A DNA stretch of 9,007 bases from Sporomusa sp. (GTDB lineage Bacteria > Bacillota_C > Negativicutes > Sporomusales > Sporomusaceae), in NCBI GenBank assembly GCA_029256645.1, contig JAQSXM010000111.1:1-9007 (forward strand). Direction: 5' to 3'. Position numbers and translations under genes: made by a program. Shown one piece after another: positions 6,297-9,007 of the stretch. Position 1 is the stretch's first letter, and every line of letters starts with the position of its first letter. The notes beneath the pieces were generated by a model. It had not been told where the DNA came from. It was given only the letters and a program-made list of their open reading frames with translations, and made no database searches.

Positions 6297-6383
6297 TGGA
6301 GTTTATTTAATTTGCGAAACTTTAACGCGTTGCATATATATCACATTCTACAGGTAAAGCTACATTCCTTTTCGCTTAATCCT

Positions 6384-6412
6384 ATTCGCAAGATGTTAAA
6401 GCATTTTGTCAA
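6384..6412 (-). promoter_or_regulatory. Possible promoter for the riboswitch-cobT transcript
   Basis: The minus strand has a perfect -35 box TTGACA (6412-6407). After 17 bases comes GCGAAT (6389-6384), a poor -10 match (three of six). The predicted start would be about 80 bases before the aptamer, a reasonable leader. The exact start is uncertain. Confidence 0.3.
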
Positions 6413-6591
6413 AAAAGTTCTATTTTAACCCTTTGAGTCAGCGCTAACAAGCTATCAGGCAAACGTTGAAACCCTACTGCCATTTTAGTAAGTATATGAC
6501 AGCTTATTCAGCACAAGTGCAAAAAAATGGTTATCAGTCGCTATCATTTATCATTTTTTTGCTAACGTCCGTCTATTCAATAGCAGGAGTC

Positions 6592-6620
6592 TTGCAGAAA
6601 GCAGTAAACAATGCTATTGT
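6592..6620 (+). promoter_or_regulatory. Possible promoter for the alcohol dehydrogenase gene
   Basis: TTGCAG (6592-6597) and TATTGT (6615-6620) are separated by exactly 17 bases. They lie about 30 bases before the start codon, leaving a short leader that contains the ribosome binding site. Both boxes are imperfect (three and four of six), which would fit a weak or activator-assisted promoter. Confidence 0.35.
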
Positions 6621-6639
6621 TTTAAGAACTTATGTACAA

Positions 6640-6644
6640 GGAGG
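6640..6644 (+). promoter_or_regulatory. Ribosome binding site that decides the alcohol dehydrogenase start
   Basis: AAGGAGG ends at 6644, 8 bases before ATG 6653. The upstream in-frame ATG at 6632 overlaps this element and would read through the Shine-Dalgarno sequence, so the shorter protein is correct. Confidence 0.8.
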
Positions 6645-6652
6645 CTGAGTCC

Positions 6653-7810
6653 ATGAAAAAAGTCAATGAATATTTTATGACACCTATTAGCATCTTGGGC
6701 ACAGAGTGCCTGGAACGAATCACAGGTTATATTAAACCAATGCTGTTCAGAAAAGCCCTAATTGTCAGTGACAAAATATTAGTTGACAGTGGGCTGATTG
6801 GCAAGCTCCTCTCATTGCTTGACTCTGAAGGCATTTTTTACATAATCTATAAAGATGTCGCGCCTAATCCGACAGTATCCCAGGTTAGTTATGGCTTAAA
6901 ACTGCTGCGGGATAATGGCTGCGACTTTCTCATTTCTTTTGGCGGCGGCTCTCCCCACGACTGCGCGAAGGCGATTGCACTGCTCGCTGCTAACGGCGGA
7001 GAAATTGGCCAGTATGAGGGGTTAAATAAATCCAAGAAGCCGGCGATGCCGCTTATTGCTATCAATACAACAGCCGGTACTGGCAGTGAGCTCACCCGCT
7101 TCTGCGTCATTACCGATGAAGAACGGCATGTAAAAATGACGATTAATGACTGGCATGTGACCCCGATTATCGCGGTCAGTGATGCCGAGCTGATGCTTGG
7201 GATGCCCCCAGGGTTGACGGCAGCAACAGGCATGGACGCGTTAACCCATGCAGTTGAGGCTTATGTTTCAACAAATGCCAGTCCGGTAACTGACTGCAAA
7301 GCAATAAAAGCAGTTGAGTTAATTGTTGGTAACTTACAAAGCGCCTATAATAATGGTACTGATTTAAAATCCAGGGAAGCCATGGTTTATGCCGAATACC
7401 TGGCCGGTATCGCCTTTAATAATGCCAGCCTTGGCTATGTGCACGCACTGGCCCACCAGCTTGGTGGCTTGTACAATCTGCCGCATGGTCTGTGCAACGC
7501 CATCCTGCTGCCTGCTGTCATGGAATTCAACCTGCCGGCAGCCACAACCAAGTATGCTGACCTGGCCCGTGCCGCCGGGCTTGATCCCAGTGGTTGTTCA
7601 GCCGAAGCCACTGCCAGAGCATTCATTGCCCAAGTCCAGCAACTCAACAAAGCTTTGGGTTTACCGGCAAGGCTCCGGGAACTGCGGGGCTTTAACGAAA
7701 CTGACATCCCCCGGCTGGCAGAAAGTGCCCTGAAAGATGTCTGCTGCCTGACGAATCCCCGCCAGGGCACTCAACAGGATGTAGAAGCAATCTATCGGTC
7801 CATTTTATAA
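6653..7810 (+). CDS. Iron-dependent (group III) alcohol dehydrogenase
   Basis: NAD(P)-linked alcohol dehydrogenase of the YiaY/DhaT/FucO type, interconverting aldehydes and primary alcohols. The 385 residues match the family length of about 380-390. Visible motifs are the dinucleotide-binding GGGSPHD (97-103), AGTGSE (141-146), and the metal ligands D195 and H199 in GMDALTHAVEAY, H264 in GYVHALAHQLGG and H278 in LPHG. All four ligands are intact. In this locus the likely reaction is propionaldehyde to 1-propanol, the role of PduQ in Salmonella, but this protein looks closer to the DhaT/YiaY branch than to PduQ. Substrate and compartment targeting cannot be read from the sequence. It is the only plus-strand gene, transcribed away from cobT and converging on eutJ. 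Confidence 0.93.
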   Translation: MKKVNEYFMTPISILGTECLERITGYIKPMLFRKALIVSDKILVDSGLIGKLLSLLDSEGIFYIIYKDVAPNPTVSQVSYGLKLLRDNGCDFLISFGGGSPHDCAKAIALLAANGGEIGQYEGLNKSKKPAMPLIAINTTAGTGSELTRFCVITDEERHVKMTINDWHVTPIIAVSDAELMLGMPPGLTAATGMDALTHAVEAYVSTNASPVTDCKAIKAVELIVGNLQSAYNNGTDLKSREAMVYAEYLAGIAFNNASLGYVHALAHQLGGLYNLPHGLCNAILLPAVMEFNLPAATTKYADLARAAGLDPSGCSAEATARAFIAQVQQLNKALGLPARLRELRGFNETDIPRLAESALKDVCCLTNPRQGTQQDVEAIYRSIL

Positions 7811-7939
7811 TAGATATACAACGCGTTGTCAATGCACCACCCGCCTGCGCCTGCAAACTTCTTTAATGCGGAATATATAGTATCCAATAAAGATTTACAG
7901 GCCTGGTGTTAGTATAAGCGGAACTCAGGCGCCATAGGT
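7811..7939. other. Intergenic stretch after the alcohol dehydrogenase gene
   Basis: No gene is visible. The one notable element is a 12-bp perfect palindrome ACAACGCGTTGT at 7818-7829, which shares the nine bases AACGCGTTG with 6324-6332 on the other side of the dehydrogenase gene. Confidence 0.4.
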
Positions 7940-7984
7940 AAATATATGCCCTGCAGACTGGAATTATCTGCAGGGCATATATTT
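7940..7984. terminator. Bidirectional terminator between the convergent adh and eutJ genes
   Basis: A perfect 18-bp inverted repeat occupies 7940-7957 and 7967-7984, with core CCCTGCAGA/TCTGCAGGG and AT-rich bases at the foot, around a 9-base loop. It begins 2 bases after the eutJ stop codon and 129 bases after the dehydrogenase stop. The AT-rich foot gives short T-rich stretches on both sides, so it can serve both converging transcripts, although neither T tract is long. Confidence 0.75.
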
Positions 7985-7986
7985 TC

Positions 7987-8832
7987 TTAACCAAACATAG
8001 CAATGCCCAGCGGCGTAACCAGCAACGGATGGGGCGGCACATGTACCTTCCGGCCGAAGGCCTTGCCAAATTCTGTTTCAAACCCTTGCAAATAGGCTGT
8101 TCCACCAACAACATACACCGGATAATCGTCAAACTCGGTCTTCCCTGCCAGCATATTTTTTACCACTGTCGCCATTTTTTCCACAACAGGCAACACTACC
8201 GGCATAATCTTACGGTGCTGTGCCGTATCCCTTTTTAGCAGCTCGGCCTCTTCAAATGATATTTTATAGGCACCGGCTAATACCAGTGATACGTGCGTCC
8301 CACCGGTAGGTTCATCAGCCGTAAAGACTAACTCACCATTCCTTAAAACAGCAATACCGGTAGTCCCGCCGCCAATATCCACCACAATGCCATGTGTAAT
8401 GTTGAGCGCCTTAGCGGCTGCCACCGGCTCATCAACCTGGCAGACAGGTTCTAACCCGGCCCCGGCAATAACATGGCTGCAGGCCATGGCATTCCGTCCC
8501 ACCGTACCTGGCGGAATGGCTGTGGCCCCTTTATCTAAGGTGATACCCATGCGCTCTTCCACCTCGGCCTTTAACGCCTCGACAATAACCATCGCACCCC
8601 GGAAATCAACAACAAGACCATCTTTAACCACAGACGCCCACCGCATACTACCGGCCACCGGGTTACCTGCCCCATCAGTAACAACCAACACAACATCAGC
8701 AGTTCCCAGGTCAACGCCCACCTTGTATGGGCCTGGCAAATCAGCTACTGTTTTAGTTTCAATCAACTCATACAGTTTATAAATCTTCTCATACGTTTCC
8801 ACCGGCGATTCCCCCTTGCCACCCGCATTCAT
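7987..8832 (-). CDS. eutJ: EutJ family Hsp70/actin-fold protein of microcompartment loci
   Basis: Member of the sugar-kinase/Hsp70/actin ATPase superfamily named after EutJ of the ethanolamine operon and suspected to be a chaperone; its function is unproven. The 281 residues (278 in E. coli EutJ) contain the phosphate-1 motif VGVDLGTADVVLVV (38-51), IPPGT (106-110), DEPVAAA (134-140), the phosphate-2 motif VVDIGGGTTGIAV (150-162), ADEPTGGTHVSLVLAG (172-187), EEAELLKRD (194-202) and an adenosine-type motif VVGGTAYLQG (241-250). All three nucleotide-binding elements look intact. The ATG at 8832 has GAGGAAG 11 bases upstream. A second candidate, GTG 8802, has GGGGG 8 bases upstream and would shorten the protein by ten residues. 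It is bounded by terminators on both sides, so it is probably a single-gene transcript with its promoter in 8833-8922. Confidence 0.9.
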   Translation of the reverse strand: MNAGGKGESPVETYEKIYKLYELIETKTVADLPGPYKVGVDLGTADVVLVVTDGAGNPVAGSMRWASVVKDGLVVDFRGAMVIVEALKAEVEERMGITLDKGATAIPPGTVGRNAMACSHVIAGAGLEPVCQVDEPVAAAKALNITHGIVVDIGGGTTGIAVLRNGELVFTADEPTGGTHVSLVLAGAYKISFEEAELLKRDTAQHRKIMPVVLPVVEKMATVVKNMLAGKTEFDDYPVYVVGGTAYLQGFETEFGKAFGRKVHVPPHPLLVTPLGIAMFG

Positions 8833-8922
8833 ATGATACTTGACTTCCTCAAATCATGAGAAAATCCCTGTTACCATAACCGTAAATAAGTGCCAGGTTG
8901 TTTTAATATTTTGCGCAAATAA
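8833..8922 (-). promoter_or_regulatory. Upstream region of eutJ
   Basis: This 90-base gap lies between the preceding terminator and the eutJ start, so it should hold a promoter, but I see no good -35/-10 pair. A 10-bp palindrome TTTGCGCAAA lies at 8910-8919 and resembles TTTGCGCA in the pduU upstream region (1763-1770), so the two may share a regulator. Confidence 0.3.
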
Positions 8923-8962
8923 AAAACTCTCTGCCGCACCGCCGTGCAAAACAGAGAGTTTT
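8923..8962 (-). terminator. Intrinsic terminator of the gene to the right of eutJ
   Basis: An 11-bp perfect stem, AAAACTCTCTG (8923-8933) and CAGAGAGTTTT (8952-8962), encloses a second small hairpin GCAC/GTGC (8936-8939 and 8944-8947). On the minus strand it runs into TTTTTTATTTG. It starts 8 bases after the TAG of the partial reading frame and confirms that a minus-strand transcript ends here. Confidence 0.85.
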
Positions 8963-8970
8963 ATTACAGT

Positions 8971-9007
8971 CTACTCCGCTGAGTCAGTACCCTTAGCTAA
9001 CTGCTTG
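8971..9007 (-). CDS. C-terminal tail of an unidentified minus-strand protein
   Basis: Reading in from the right edge, one minus-strand frame gives KQLAKGTDSAE and ends at TAG (8973-8971), just before a strong terminator. Eleven residues are too few to identify the protein. The close stop-terminator spacing is the main evidence that it is a real gene end. By context it may be another compartment or cobamide gene. Confidence 0.5.
   Translation of the reverse strand, partial: KQLAKGTDSAE

Larger units (their letters stand above)
6297..6652. other. Divergent intergenic region between the cobT leader and the alcohol dehydrogenase gene
   Basis: These 356 bases are AT-rich and hold no gene that I can support. 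They must carry the promoters of both divergent units. Visible words are TTTGCGAAA (6311-6319), the palindrome AACGCGTT (6324-6331), and four copies of GCTA[A/T]C on the plus strand at 6443, 6451, 6540 and 6561. The frames here have no ribosome binding site and no recognisable protein. Confidence 0.5.

Noticed and set aside
6210..6648. Two small plus-strand frames between the riboswitch and the dehydrogenase gene
   Set aside because: The first overlaps the cobalamin aptamer, the second has no ribosome binding site and ends within the dehydrogenase start region, and neither resembles a protein family.
6632..6652. An earlier start for the alcohol dehydrogenase (seven extra residues)
   Set aside because: That ATG overlaps the GGAGG ribosome binding site, which is ideally spaced for ATG 6653.
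8890..8895. A sigma-54 promoter for eutJ, suggested by TGGCAC on the minus strand
   Set aside because: The -24 element is perfect, but the bases at the -12 position do not contain the required GC, and no sigma-54 activator is encoded nearby.
1..9007. CRISPR arrays, insertion sequences, tRNA or rRNA genes
   Set aside because: I saw no regularly spaced repeats, transposase-like proteins, terminal inverted repeats or structured RNA genes other than the cobalamin riboswitch.

Overview
The window is part of a 1,2-propanediol utilisation (pdu) bacterial-microcompartment locus with its own cobamide gene and a dedicated two-component sensor. Strong GGAGG-type ribosome binding sites, several GTG starts, a LytS/YesN-style two-component pair and a cobalamin riboswitch that works through an intrinsic terminator all suggest an anaerobic Firmicute. 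The mix of genes would suit Negativicutes (Sporomusa/Pelosinus-like), but that placement is inference, because no taxonomic marker gene is present.

Layout. Almost everything lies on the minus strand, so transcription runs from high to low coordinates. From right to left: the last codons of an unidentified minus-strand gene (8971-9007) and its terminator; eutJ (8832-7987), a Hsp70/actin-fold protein found in microcompartment loci; a strong bidirectional hairpin (7940-7984) between eutJ and the only plus-strand gene, an iron-dependent alcohol dehydrogenase (6653-7810); a roughly 350-base divergent regulatory region; a cobalamin riboswitch (6296-6114) and its terminator (6055-6022); cobT (5988-4954); a cytoplasmic histidine kinase with a PocR ligand domain (4849-3635); an AraC-type response regulator (3606-1942); a terminator (1889-1863) and a regulatory gap; then pduU, pduV, pduA and the first 188 codons of pduB, which runs off the left edge.

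How the genes fit together. PduA, PduB and PduU are shell proteins of the Pdu compartment and PduV is its associated small GTPase-like protein. The catalytic genes (B12-dependent diol dehydratase, aldehyde dehydrogenase and others) would be expected beyond the left edge. CobT attaches the lower ligand during cobamide synthesis or salvage and so supplies the dehydratase cofactor. The kinase and regulator probably sense propanediol and switch on the pduU promoter. The alcohol dehydrogenase could reduce propionaldehyde to propanol. The main regulatory puzzle is that an apparent B12 OFF-switch lies upstream of the kinase and regulator genes that are expected to activate a B12-dependent pathway.
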